From positions 1,054,001 to 1,118,000 of the forward strand of contig JADJEE010000002.1 in the NCBI GenBank assembly GCA_016709225.1: a DNA stretch of 64,000 bases. Reading direction: 5' to 3'. The notes below the pieces were generated by a model. The model searched no databases. It had not been told where the DNA came from and saw only the letters and a list, made by a program, of their open reading frames with translations. Shown here piece after piece: positions 52,958-61,418 of this stretch. Origin of the DNA: Deltaproteobacteria bacterium. GTDB taxonomy: Bacteria > Myxococcota_A > Polyangia > Nannocystales > Nannocystaceae. The first letter of the stretch is position 1. Each line of letters begins with the position of its first letter. Both the position numbers and the translations under genes were made by a program.

Positions 52958-53145
52958 CCCGCGGCAGCCCGCAGCGTTGCGTTCCACCGCAGTCGGACGT
53001 CGGTGTCGGGCGCCTGCGGCCGTGGGCCATGCACGATCGTGCACGAGGGTCGCCGTGCAGGCCTGGTCCGGCGGTTGCAACCCGCGGCCCCCGACCGCTG
53101 CGGCGGCGTCCCTCGACGCCCGCTCGTGGTCGGAGCCCCACCACC

Positions 53146-53970
53146 ATGCCCATGATCCGCACGCTCGCCACCGCCCTGCCCCTCACCGCCCTCGCCCTCG
53201 CGGCCCTCGGATCCGCCACCGCCCACGCCGGCGTCGCTGCCTGTGGCGGCATCGTGGTGGACGCGGCGACCCGCTGCGAGCTGCGCTACGAGACCACCTG
53301 CGAGGGCAGCTGCGACGTGAAGGCAGCCGTGAACGCCTGCGCCGCCGACCTCGAGGTGCGCTGTAGCGGCGACTGCGATCTGACCGCCGACGTCGACTGC
53401 ACCACCTCGTGCACCGGCGCGTGCCAGGCCGAGTGCCTCGCCGATCCGGCCAGCTTCGACTGCAGCGCGTCATGCCAGGCCGACTGCACCGCCGACTGCG
53501 ACTCGCTGTGCGCCGGCGATGCCGACGGCACCCGCTGCCGCTCGAGCTGCGAGGCCAGCTGCTCGGCGGAGTGCGACGGCAGCTGCGAGGTGACCGGTCC
53601 CGATACCGACTGCGTGGCCGACTGCGAGTCGTGCTGCGGCGGCTCGTGCACCGCGGCGATCAACCTCGACTGCCAGATCGACTGCCAGGCCGAGGGCTTC
53701 GCCGAGTGCCAGGCGGCCTTCGCCGAGAACTGCACGGCGACCTGCGACACCGACGGCAGCCTGTTCTGCGACGGCCAGTACGTCGCGGCGGCGGACACCG
53801 ACGACTGCATCGATGCCCTCGAGGCCAAGGGCGTGAAGGTCGACGTGAAGTTCGACTTCAGCGGCACCGGCGACCTGTTCTGCGCGGTGAGCCCGGGCTC
53901 GCGTGGGCTCGGCCTGCTGATGGGCCTGGTCGGGCTCGGCCTCATCGCGACCCGTCGTCGTCGCGCGTGA
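53146..53970 (+). CDS. Cys-rich secreted protein with MYXO-CTERM-like tail
   Basis: 274 aa from ATG 53146 (another ATG two codons on). A signal peptide (LATALPLTALALAALGSATA) ends at an AHA site. The mature region has about 45 Cys in short modules (CEGSCDVKAAVNAC, CSGDCDLTADVDC, CQADCTADCDSLC, and so on), with few hydrophobic residues. The C-terminus is a hydrophobic helix, GLGLLMGLVGLGLIAT, followed by RRRR and Ala, the pattern of MYXO-CTERM anchors that are processed by a rhombosortase-like enzyme. It is therefore expected at the surface. Function unknown; it may be a structural or metal-binding protein. Confidence 0.7.
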   Translation: MPMIRTLATALPLTALALAALGSATAHAGVAACGGIVVDAATRCELRYETTCEGSCDVKAAVNACAADLEVRCSGDCDLTADVDCTTSCTGACQAECLADPASFDCSASCQADCTADCDSLCAGDADGTRCRSSCEASCSAECDGSCEVTGPDTDCVADCESCCGGSCTAAINLDCQIDCQAEGFAECQAAFAENCTATCDTDGSLFCDGQYVAAADTDDCIDALEAKGVKVDVKFDFSGTGDLFCAVSPGSRGLGLLMGLVGLGLIATRRRRA

Positions 53971-54045
53971 GCGCAGGGCGATGTCCGCGGCCCGCCCCCT
54001 TCGGGCGGCCGCAGCCGTAACCGGATCGGCGTCGGCGGCGATTCG

Positions 54046-54417
54046 ATGCTACACCGCGTGACGATCGTGCCAAGACCCCAGCTCCCCGAGTCCCAGATCT
54101 CCGCCAAGGCCCTCGACAAGATGTCGCGCTGGCAGACCGAGGTGGTCACCCGCGTGGCCGAGGCGGTCGAGCACAAGCCGATCGTCGTGGTCGGCATGGC
54201 CCAGAACCCGCACTGCAAGCGCGCGCGCAAGGCACTCGATGGCGCAGGCAAGCCGTTCGAGTACATCGAGTACGGCAGCTACTTCAGCGCCTGGCGCGAG
54301 CGCCTCGCGATCAAGCTGTGGAGCGGCTGGCCGACGTTCCCGCAGGTGTTCGTGGGCGGCAAGCTGATCGGCGGCGCCGACGAGCTGCAGCAGGCGATCG
54401 CCGACGGCGTCGTGTGA
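54046..54417 (+). CDS. Monothiol glutaredoxin-like protein
   Basis: 123 aa. The thioredoxin-fold signature is visible: IVVVGMAQNPHCKRARKALD contains one Cys (CKRA) where dithiol glutaredoxins have CxxC and Grx4-type ones CGFS; then WPTFPQVFVGGKLIGGADEL, the TFPQVFV-G-G glutathione-binding block. The Tyr/Ser-rich middle (EYIEYGSYFSAWRE) differs from canonical Grx4. The start region (MLHRVTIVPRPQLPE) is longer than usual; ATG 54121 (MSRWQTE) is an alternative. Cytosolic; likely involved in iron-sulfur or thiol chemistry. Function inferred from family. Confidence 0.75.
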   Translation: MLHRVTIVPRPQLPESQISAKALDKMSRWQTEVVTRVAEAVEHKPIVVVGMAQNPHCKRARKALDGAGKPFEYIEYGSYFSAWRERLAIKLWSGWPTFPQVFVGGKLIGGADELQQAIADGVV

Positions 54418-54505
54418 CCCGCCAGGGGCGCCGTTGCGACGCGCCGCGCTCCGCGAGCGCGAGGGTTTGCGCGCCCGCAGGTGCTGCGCGATGGTTGGGG
54501 CGCCC

Positions 54506-55642
54506 ATGCCCCTGCTCCGATCGCTCGTGCTCGCGTCACTCGGCGCCGCTACGGCGTGCGTGGCCACGGCGTCCGCCACGGGCGCGCCACCCACGACGTC
54601 ACCGAGCTGCCCCACCGCCTCCGACGCCGCCACCCCGGCACCCCCCACCGCGACCGATCCGCTGGCCGCCGTGACCCTCGACGCGCGGCCGGCCTGGGCC
54701 GACCGCTACGCCGAGACCAACGCGGGTGACATGCGCTTCTTCGACATCGCCGCGCTCATGTCGAAGCACGGCCTGGGCCGCGACCGCGCGGTCGAGCTGC
54801 AGAACCACTATCGCGATCTGTCACGCAGCGACCCGGGCGGCAGCCCAGCCGCCCACTTCGACGCCGCACTCGCGCGCGCGACTGCGGGTCAGTTCGAGGA
54901 CCGCCGCGCCGTCGAGCTGCTGGCCAAGGCGCGGTTCATCGTGGTGTTCGACCTCGACGACACGCTCTACGACCAGTTCTACGACGCCGCCGCCGCCGGC
55001 TGCCACGACCTCGAGGTCGAGCACACGCGGCCCAAGCCGACGCGGCGCAAGCTGGAGCTCGCCCCAGGTGCCGCCGCGGCGCTCGATCGCATCGCGGCGC
55101 TCGGCGGCGCGATCGTGATCTTCAGTGCCTACCTCGACGAGCCCACGGTCGCGAACCTCCGGGCGTGGCAGTTCGGCGGCAAGCCGCTGCCCGAGCATCC
55201 CGCGATCGCGGGCGTGCTGACCAACAGCCACCTGGTGCTGCAGCCGCGCAAGGACGGCACGCCGGTGGTCGAGCCCGCCAAGGACCTCCGCATCCTCGAC
55301 GAGTCGCTGACCCGCGTGATCCTCGTCGACGACAACCCGCTGCGGACGTTCCAGCCCCGCAACGTCCGCGTGACGCACAAGTTCGACGCGACCCGCTACT
55401 GCACCACCAAGGACGCCAAGCTGCGCAAGCTCTACGAGCGCACGCTGCCCACGGTGGTCGCCGAGATCGAAGAGGCGCTGCGCTACGCGACCGAGCACGA
55501 CGTCGACTTCGCGCGGGCGTACCTGCCCTACTCGCAGATCGGCGGCGTCGCGACCGCGGCCCTGCGCCAAGCGGGCATGTCGGAGCGCGCCGCGATCGCG
55601 TTCGTACGAGCCCACCCCGAGATCGTCGAGTCCGAGTTCTGA
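54506..55642 (+). CDS. Secreted HAD-family phosphatase, DLDDTL type
   Basis: 378 aa from ATG 54506. N-terminal signal peptide with possible lipobox (ATAC), Thr/Pro/Ala linker, then a HAD fold: motif I FIVVFDLDDTLYDQF (DxDxT, around residues 149-155), motif II IVIFSAYLDEP with Ser, and the late acidic motif ILVDDNPLRTF. The Lys motif is probably VEPAKDLRIL. The DLDDTL with following VDDNP is close to the FCP1/NLI-interacting-factor group, but here exported. Likely a periplasmic phosphomonoesterase; substrate unknown. The stop overlaps the start of the phospholipase-D gene (TGATG). Confidence 0.7.
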   Translation: MPLLRSLVLASLGAATACVATASATGAPPTTSPSCPTASDAATPAPPTATDPLAAVTLDARPAWADRYAETNAGDMRFFDIAALMSKHGLGRDRAVELQNHYRDLSRSDPGGSPAAHFDAALARATAGQFEDRRAVELLAKARFIVVFDLDDTLYDQFYDAAAAGCHDLEVEHTRPKPTRRKLELAPGAAAALDRIAALGGAIVIFSAYLDEPTVANLRAWQFGGKPLPEHPAIAGVLTNSHLVLQPRKDGTPVVEPAKDLRILDESLTRVILVDDNPLRTFQPRNVRVTHKFDATRYCTTKDAKLRKLYERTLPTVVAEIEEALRYATEHDVDFARAYLPYSQIGGVATAALRQAGMSERAAIAFVRAHPEIVESEF

Positions 55643-57171
55643 TGCGCCACCCAAGAACGACGCCCCTGCTCCTGTCGATGCCGGCCGTGCTCGCACTCGC
55701 GGCGTGCCCCAAGCCCGGGCGCGACGCCCCCGTGGCACCGACCATCGCCGATCCCGACGGCGAGCTCGAGCTGCTGCTCTACCAGCCGGGCGACCGCCCG
55801 GCGCCCGCGGACACCTGCGACGTGCCGCTGTGCAGCTCCCTGCTCCGGCTCATCGAGGGCGCGCAGACCAGCATCGATTTCGCGATCTACGGCGTGCGCA
55901 ACCAGTCACAGGTGATGGCCGCGCTCGCGGCGGCCAAGGCCCGCGGCGTGAAGGTCCGCGGCGTGGTCGACCGCGATCGCGAGGGCAAGAACTACTACAG
56001 CAGCACCGACGCGATGGTCGAAGCGCTGGGCGACGTGCACAGCGACCAGCAGTCGGACCTGCGGCTGGCGAAGCAGCGCGCGCGCAAGGACATCGGCGGC
56101 GAGCCCCGTTGCGATCGACCGCCCGACACTCTGGGCCCAGTGCAGTGTCTGGCCTACGATCTCGGCGACGGCTGCCTGCTGGCGGCCCACGCCAGCCGCG
56201 AACAGCTCGGCGACAGCGACGCGATCATGCATGACAAGTTCTTCGTGGTCGACGGCCGTCACGTGTGGACCGGCTCGACCAACGTGAGCGACTCCTGCAG
56301 CGGTGGCTACAACGCGAACCTCGTGGTGGTGGCGCACTCGCGCGAGCTCGCGAGCCGCTATGCGCAGGAGTTCGAGCAGATGTACGGGCGCGGCTTCTAT
56401 CACACGCAGAAGCTGCCCCACGGCCCCGCGCGCGTGTCGCTGGGCAACGCCGAGGTCGAGCTGCGCTTCTCGCCGCAGGACGATCCCATCCGCGACGGCG
56501 TGCGACCGCTGCTGAAGCACGCGCGCGAGCGCATCGACATCGCGGTGTTCTTCCTGACCCACAAGCACATCGCCGAGGACCTCATCACCGCGCACCAGCG
56601 CGGGGTCGAGATCCGCGTCATCATCGACGCGACCGGCGCGCGCAACGAGTACAGCAAACACGAGCTGCTGCGCGCCGCCGGCATCCCCGTGAAGGTCGAG
56701 AACTGGGGCGGCAAGATGCACATGAAGTCGGCCGCGATCGACGGCCACTCGGTGATCGCGGGCTCGATGAACTGGACCAGCTCGGGTGAGTACAACAACG
56801 ACGAGAACACGCTGCTCATCCGCAGCCCCGAGCTCGCCGCGCAGTACCACGCGTTCTTCGACGCGACCTGGAACGCGCTGCCCGACACGCTGCTGACGGT
56901 GAACCCCGACCCCGAGTCACGGCTGTCGATCACGTCGTGCACGGACGGCGTCGACAACGACTACGACGGTCGCAAGGACGCCGAGGACCCCGGCTGCGGC
57001 GAGAATCCGCCGCCGTTGCCGTCGCTGCCGCCGTGGCGCGTGGTGCCCAAGGGCGACCGCATGACCTGCGACATCGACATGGACGGCGACGCGGTGCGGC
57101 GTTCGACCGACGCGCCGCCGGGCGTCGCGCCCCCGCAGGTGGTCGCGCCCGAGGGCATCGCGGCCGACTGA
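55642..57171 (+). CDS. Phospholipase D-family lipoprotein
   Basis: 509 aa from ATG 55642, one base overlapping the previous stop. Lipobox LAAC after a signal peptide. Two HKD motifs: AIMHDKFFVVDGRHVWTGST (His near residue 197, H-D-K then D) and KMHMKSAAIDGHSVIAGSMN (His near 360), as required for a PLD-type phosphodiesterase or nuclease. The C-terminal 90 residues have SCTDGVDNDYDGRKDAEDPG, a calcium-binding EF-like or thrombospondin-type-3 motif of myxobacterial surface proteins. Predicted secreted lipase/nuclease or cardiolipin-synthase-like enzyme; which substrate cannot be told. Translationally coupled to the HAD gene. Confidence 0.82.
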   Translation: MRHPRTTPLLLSMPAVLALAACPKPGRDAPVAPTIADPDGELELLLYQPGDRPAPADTCDVPLCSSLLRLIEGAQTSIDFAIYGVRNQSQVMAALAAAKARGVKVRGVVDRDREGKNYYSSTDAMVEALGDVHSDQQSDLRLAKQRARKDIGGEPRCDRPPDTLGPVQCLAYDLGDGCLLAAHASREQLGDSDAIMHDKFFVVDGRHVWTGSTNVSDSCSGGYNANLVVVAHSRELASRYAQEFEQMYGRGFYHTQKLPHGPARVSLGNAEVELRFSPQDDPIRDGVRPLLKHARERIDIAVFFLTHKHIAEDLITAHQRGVEIRVIIDATGARNEYSKHELLRAAGIPVKVENWGGKMHMKSAAIDGHSVIAGSMNWTSSGEYNNDENTLLIRSPELAAQYHAFFDATWNALPDTLLTVNPDPESRLSITSCTDGVDNDYDGRKDAEDPGCGENPPPLPSLPPWRVVPKGDRMTCDIDMDGDAVRRSTDAPPGVAPPQVVAPEGIAAD

Positions 57172-57178
57172 GCCGGGC

Positions 57179-57228
57179 GGTCCGGGCGGTGTCATGGCCC
57201 GTCACAATCCCTGTGTCGAGCTACTAGC
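57179..57228. repeat. Half-copy of the pstB-adjacent palindromic element
   Basis: Fifty bases matching 10397-10446 with only a few mismatches (four among the first 48 aligned positions), including the GGGCGGTGTCATGGCCCG core and the CTGTGTCGAG arm. Only one arm is present; I found no matching partner arm upstream. Its end coincides with the stop codon of the minus-strand lipoprotein gene at 57224 (reading TAGTAG on that strand). At both loci the TAG that ends a gene is part of the element. Confidence 0.7.
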
Positions 57229-58063
57229 GCGAGACCTGCAGCTGGTAGGCCGCGCAGCTGGCCCCGTCGGTCGTGCGATACACCCGCAGATAGGTGTCGT
57301 TGGGCCACGCGACCATGGAGTCGTTGGGCGGGGTGCAACACATCGGGTCGTCGTCGACGAACGACCAGCTGGTCAGTCCGATCGCCGCGCCGTTCATGCC
57401 GCCGGTGCTGCACGTGGCGCCCGCGGCCTCGCACTGCCCCGCAACCACGTCGAACACGAATGCGTCGTCCTCGTTGATCGCGAACTGGATCGTCGGCGTG
57501 CCCTCGCCGGGGCGCGCGGCCGCGGGGAACTGCACCTTGTACCAGTCGATGCCGTCCTGCTGCGGCACGTTGCCGACCACGCCGAGCACGTTGCCGCCGA
57601 CCTCGAGGGGCCCCAGATCGGTCGGCATGTTGCAGTTGCCGCTGACGCCGTCGTCGGGGCACTCGCAGCCGTTGTCGATCATGTCGTCGCAGTTCTCGTC
57701 GGTGCCGTCGCAGGTCTCGGGTGCGCCGGGGTTGACGTCGGGATCGTCGTCGTTGCAATCGGTGCCGGCGATGCAGCTCTCGCCGTAGCCGTCGCCGTCC
57801 TCGTCGACACAGTCGGGATCGTTGGTGTCGACCCCCGAGCCGTTGGTCATGCTGCCCGACGGGCTGGTGTCGACGCCGTCGGTGGTGTCGACGCCGCTGC
57901 CACCCGTGGTCGGCGTGGCGTTGGAGTTGCCACCGGGGCCGAAGCTGATCGCCTCGTCACCCGACGCGGTGTCACCGGTGGCACAGGCGGCGGTGCACAG
58001 CCACGCGAGCGCGGCCGCGGTGCCACGACCGAGACGTCCCCCAGGCGCGAAGACGCGCAACAT
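57224..58063 (-). CDS. MopE-like lipoprotein with metal-binding motif
   Basis: 279 aa from ATG 58063. Lipobox TAAC after a signal peptide; a Gly/Ser/Thr linker; then CVDEDGDGYGESCIAGTDC with NDDDPDVNPGAPETCDG, the Asp-rich repeated calcium-binding-like motif of the MopE/PF11617 group; and a C-terminal strand-rich domain (IDWYKVQFPAAARPGEG, FVFDVVAGQCEAAG). Such proteins are surface-exposed in myxobacteria. The gene's stop lies in the half-copy of the palindromic element. Function unknown; metal binding is inferred from the motif. Confidence 0.7.
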   Translation of the reverse strand: MLRVFAPGGRLGRGTAAALAWLCTAACATGDTASGDEAISFGPGGNSNATPTTGGSGVDTTDGVDTSPSGSMTNGSGVDTNDPDCVDEDGDGYGESCIAGTDCNDDDPDVNPGAPETCDGTDENCDDMIDNGCECPDDGVSGNCNMPTDLGPLEVGGNVLGVVGNVPQQDGIDWYKVQFPAAARPGEGTPTIQFAINEDDAFVFDVVAGQCEAAGATCSTGGMNGAAIGLTSWSFVDDDPMCCTPPNDSMVAWPNDTYLRVYRTTDGASCAAYQLQVSR

Positions 58064-58136
58064 CCCTGCAGTATACCGGCAACGCCAAGAAAGCGGATCG
58101 ATCGCCGCGCAGGCCCGGCGCTCGGCCGGGCCGACG

Positions 58137-58850
58137 TCAAGACAGCAACACGCCCAGCTCGTAGCGGCGGAACGCCGCCGCGCGCCGCGGATCGGTGCGC
58201 CAGCTGCCGCGGGCGGGGTCGGTCGCGCCGCCGGGTGCGAGCTCGCTGCAGAGTCCGACCTTGCGCACCAGGTCCCAGCTCTCGGCCTGCATCGAGTCGA
58301 TCTCGTCGCGGCACAGGCCGACCAGCAGCAGGAACAGCACGCTGCCGAACGGACCCTCGAGCTTGCCGTTGGCGGCGAGCTGCGGGTCGGGCACGCACAC
58401 GACGCCCTCGAGCGCGGTGGCTGGGTCACCGCCGGTGATGGGCCCGCCGATGTCGATGATGTGCCCGGTGTCGAGCTCACCGTGGCCCGACATCACGTAG
58501 CCACCGATGCCCTGCAGCATTCGCAGCGGCCACGTGGGCGGTCGCTGCTCGACGCCCTCGGCGACGCGCTCCCGCGGCAATCGCAGGCACAGCTCGAAGC
58601 CGAAGCCCGAGATGTGCGGCACCGGTGAGTTCTTCTCGAACAGCTCCGAGAGGCCGTAGGTGACGTAGTGCCACTGCGGACCGACCGATGTCTGCGCCTC
58701 CCAGGCGCAGATCGCAGGCAGCGGATTGGCGCTGTCGAGATCGTAGGCGGTCGCGCTGGTGAACTGGTGCGGCAGCGTGTTGCGGTGGATCGCCGAGCAC
58801 ACGGTGTCGATCGCCGCCCAGCCGGGCGCGGCAATGGGATAGTCGCTCAC
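58137..58850 (-). CDS. SUFU-domain protein
   Basis: 237 aa from GTG 58850, which overlaps the serC stop (GTGA). The domain reads like bacterial SUFU (suppressor-of-fused) proteins: GWAAIDTVCSAIHRNTLPHQ, WHYVTYGLSELFEKN, SGFGFELCLRLPRE, PTWPLRMLQGIGGYVMSGHG, and LLLVGLCRDEIDSMQ. In eukaryotes SUFU binds Gli; in bacteria it occurs as a stand-alone domain or as an immunity/contact-system protein, with unknown function. No signal peptide. Coupling to serC is unexpected and the reason is unclear. Confidence 0.75.
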   Translation of the reverse strand: MSDYPIAAPGWAAIDTVCSAIHRNTLPHQFTSATAYDLDSANPLPAICAWEAQTSVGPQWHYVTYGLSELFEKNSPVPHISGFGFELCLRLPRERVAEGVEQRPPTWPLRMLQGIGGYVMSGHGELDTGHIIDIGGPITGGDPATALEGVVCVPDPQLAANGKLEGPFGSVLFLLLVGLCRDEIDSMQAESWDLVRKVGLCSELAPGGATDPARGSWRTDPRRAAAFRRYELGVLLS

Positions 58851-59980
58851 GAGACCCGCTCGAACTCCCGCATGAACGCCACCAGCGCGTCGACGCCGGC
58901 CTCGGGGAATGCGTTGTAGATCGAGGCCCGGCAGCCGCCGACCAGGCGATGCCCCTTGAGCCCCGAGAAGCCGGCGGCCTCGGCCGCGGCGAGGAATTTC
59001 TTGGTCCGGGCGTCGCGCTCGGCGTCGTCCTTGCCGTCGAGCGTCCACGTGACGTTCATGCGCGAGCGGCTGCCGGGCTTGGCGTGCGGGCGGTACAGCG
59101 CGCTGCCATCGAGCAGCGCGTAGAGCTTGTCGGCCTTGCGCTGGTTGACCGCGCCCACGCCCTCCACGCCGCCGTGATCGCGCATCCACTCGAGCACGTG
59201 CAGCAACACCAGGATGCCGAAGGTGTTCGGGGTGTTGTAGAGGCTGTCCTCCTTGGCGTGGGTGGTGTAGCGCAGCATGGTCGGGACCACGCCGTCCGGC
59301 TCGCGCGCGAGCAGGTCCTCGTGCAGGAACGCCAGCGTCACACCCGAGGGGCCGAGGTTCTTCTGCGCGCCGGCGTAGCCCATCGCGACGTGCTCGATGC
59401 CCATCGGGCGACTGCCGATGTTCGACGACAGGTCGACCACCAAGGGCACGCCTTCGATCGCGGGCAGCTGCTCCCACTCGGTACCGTAGATGGTGTTGTT
59501 GCTGGTGACGTGCAGATAGCTACCGTCGCGGTAGGTCGCGGCGTCAGGCAGCGCGGGGATGTGATCGTAGCCGACACCGCCGTCGGTACTCGCGGCGCTG
59601 GCGACCACGCGGGTCTCGCCCAGCAGCTTGCTCTCGGCGATGGCCTTCTTCGACCACACGCCGGTGTCGATGTAGCAGCACGCCTTGCTGCGCTGTCGCA
59701 GGTTCATCGGCACCATTGCGAACTGTGTGCTCGCGCCGCCCTGCAGGAACAACACCTTGTGCGTGCGCGGGATCCCCAGCACGTCGTGGCACAGCGCGAT
59801 GGCACCAAAGTGGATGCGCTCGAAGGTCTTGCTGCGGTGGCTGATCTCGAGGATCGACAGCTTCGACTCGAGCGCGTCGTCGCCCGGCAGCGCCAGCTCG
59901 CGGACCGCAGCCGCGGTGCGCTCGAACACCTCGGGCGGGAGGATCGCGGGGCCGGCCGAGAGATTGTACGGACGGGTCAT
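58847..59980 (-). CDS. serC: Phosphoserine aminotransferase
   Basis: 377 aa from ATG 59980. PLP-dependent class V aminotransferase: NLSAGPAILPPEVFE at the start, LFLQGGASTQFAMVPMNL, MGYAGAQKNLGPSG with the PLP-binding Lys, and the C-terminal FSGLKGHRLVGGCRASIYNA that is specific for SerC. It converts 3-phosphohydroxypyruvate plus glutamate to phosphoserine in serine synthesis, and also acts in pyridoxal-5-phosphate synthesis. The longer open frame upstream is Arg/Pro-rich and not real. It overlaps the SUFU gene by four bases and is divergent, by 47 bp, from a small Cys protein gene. Confidence 0.92.
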   Translation of the reverse strand: MTRPYNLSAGPAILPPEVFERTAAAVRELALPGDDALESKLSILEISHRSKTFERIHFGAIALCHDVLGIPRTHKVLFLQGGASTQFAMVPMNLRQRSKACCYIDTGVWSKKAIAESKLLGETRVVASAASTDGGVGYDHIPALPDAATYRDGSYLHVTSNNTIYGTEWEQLPAIEGVPLVVDLSSNIGSRPMGIEHVAMGYAGAQKNLGPSGVTLAFLHEDLLAREPDGVVPTMLRYTTHAKEDSLYNTPNTFGILVLLHVLEWMRDHGGVEGVGAVNQRKADKLYALLDGSALYRPHAKPGSRSRMNVTWTLDGKDDAERDARTKKFLAAAEAAGFSGLKGHRLVGGCRASIYNAFPEAGVDALVAFMREFERVS

Positions 59981-60027
59981 GGCCGCCACGGTATCAGCTC
60001 CATCGCGGGCTGCTAGAGTGTTGCGGC

Positions 60028-60204
60028 ATGGGCGAAGAGGTGACGGCGCAGTGTCCGTGGTGCGGCGAGTCGCTCGAGCTGTGGATCGAGCCCGACGCGG
60101 TCGGCACGAGCGTGCAGGACTGCGACGTCTGCTGCCGGCCGTGTGTGGTCGAGGTGCACTGGGACGAGGACGCCGGCGCCAGCGCGACCGTGCGACGCGA
60201 GTAG
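60028..60204 (+). CDS. CPXCG-type Cys-rich small protein
   Basis: 58 aa from ATG 60028. AQCPWCGESLELWIE gives the CPxCG pair, and DCDVCCRPCVVEVHW the second Cys cluster, so four to five Cys suited to a single zinc site (PF14255-like). Soluble and acidic. Such proteins are conserved but of unknown function. The gene has its own start close to the divergent serC start. The following 43 bases to 60247 hold nothing clear. Confidence 0.75.
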   Translation: MGEEVTAQCPWCGESLELWIEPDAVGTSVQDCDVCCRPCVVEVHWDEDAGASATVRRE

Positions 60205-60247
60205 CGGCGCGCGGGCCCGATCGTGAGTTGGCCAACGCGAACGCGCG

Positions 60248-61336
60248 TCAACGGGCAACGAGGCGCTCGCACAGCGCGCGATAGCGAGGCATCACCGCGT
60301 CGGCCAAGAGCGCCCGTGTGACGTCGCGCCGATCGGCGCGCAGCGTCTCGCCGGCGGCGTAGTGCCGGCACAGCGACGCGAGCCGATCGCGCAGCGCGGC
60401 CTCGTCGGCCACGCGATACCGCGGTGGGATCAGCTCGACGTACGACAGCCGATCGGGCACCACCGGCTGCGCGCCGCAGTGGATCGCCTCGAGCACCGCG
60501 ACGCCGAAGAACTCGTGCACCGCGGTCGAGACCACCACGTCGGTGCGCCCCAGCAGCGCGAGGTAGTCGTCGCGCGACGCGACCGCGCCGTGCTGCACCA
60601 AGCGATCGCCGAGCCACGACGGTGCGTCGCGCAGACACTCCGGCACCTCGGTGAAGCGCTGCCCACAGATCGCGACCCGAAACGCGAGCCCCTGCGCGTC
60701 GAGCCACCGCAGCGCGCCGATGAACGCGTCGGGATCCTTGTCGTGCTCCCAGCGGTGGTTCCACAGCAAGAGCGGGCCGCGATCGCGATCGACCGCCACC
60801 ACCGGCGGCGCGACGTCGGGCAGCTCGAGCGGCACCGGCAACACCTCGCTGCGCGCCGCGATGCGATCGACCCACGCGCCCCGTGGCCCATCGGGCATGC
60901 GTGCGAGCAGCGCGCGCGCGGCCCCGAGGAAGCTGTCGCGGTTGTGCTGCGAGTTGAACACGCACACGCTCGCCGCCATCGCGCTCACCAGCTGCGTGAC
61001 GCCGTAGTGCAGGTCGCGATCGAGCGCCGGCGTGCGCGTGGGGAAGTCGAGCTGGTTCTCGTGGAAGTAGAGCACCCGCGGCACACCCGCGAGCTGCGGC
61101 ACCAGGCCGACCAGCTCGGCGAGCGGCACGTAGCTCGACGCGAACACGAGGTCGAACGTCGCGCCCAGGCCCTCGAGTCGCAGCGCGGCGTCGACTGCCG
61201 CCTGCCGCATGTGCCACTTCCAGTGGTGCGGCGGCTGGGTGATCGCGGTCCACTGCCACGGTAGCGCCGACATCAGCGTGCGGCCGAAGGCCGCGTGTGA
61301 ACCGCCATCGAAGGGCTCGAGGTAGAGCACGCGCAC
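60248..61336 (-). CDS. tRNA-queuosine mannosyltransferase-like glycosyltransferase
   Basis: About 362 aa from GTG 61336 (GTG 61330 is equally possible). The N-terminal half matches the DUF3524/QTMAN group: VLYLEPFDGGSHAAFGRTLM, LPWQWTAITQPPHHWKWHMR and FASSYVPLAELVGLVPQL. The C-terminal half is a GT-B glycosyltransferase (group 1): LLLWNHRWEHDKDPDAFI, VVSTAVHEFFGVAVLEAIHC, where E-x7-E in the last segment is the typical nucleotide-sugar motif. In animals this enzyme mannosylates queuosine in tRNA-Asp; bacterial homologues exist. It is downstream of the dienelactone hydrolase gene on the same strand by 82 bp. Confidence 0.8.
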   Translation of the reverse strand: MRVLYLEPFDGGSHAAFGRTLMSALPWQWTAITQPPHHWKWHMRQAAVDAALRLEGLGATFDLVFASSYVPLAELVGLVPQLAGVPRVLYFHENQLDFPTRTPALDRDLHYGVTQLVSAMAASVCVFNSQHNRDSFLGAARALLARMPDGPRGAWVDRIAARSEVLPVPLELPDVAPPVVAVDRDRGPLLLWNHRWEHDKDPDAFIGALRWLDAQGLAFRVAICGQRFTEVPECLRDAPSWLGDRLVQHGAVASRDDYLALLGRTDVVVSTAVHEFFGVAVLEAIHCGAQPVVPDRLSYVELIPPRYRVADEAALRDRLASLCRHYAAGETLRADRRDVTRALLADAVMPRYRALCERLVAR

Positions 61337-61418
61337 GCGCGGGGGAGTCTCGCATGGATTGGGCGAGCTGCCCGCGGGAGTCACCGGGCGTATCGTCGCG
61401 GTACGGGTTCTCGCGACG

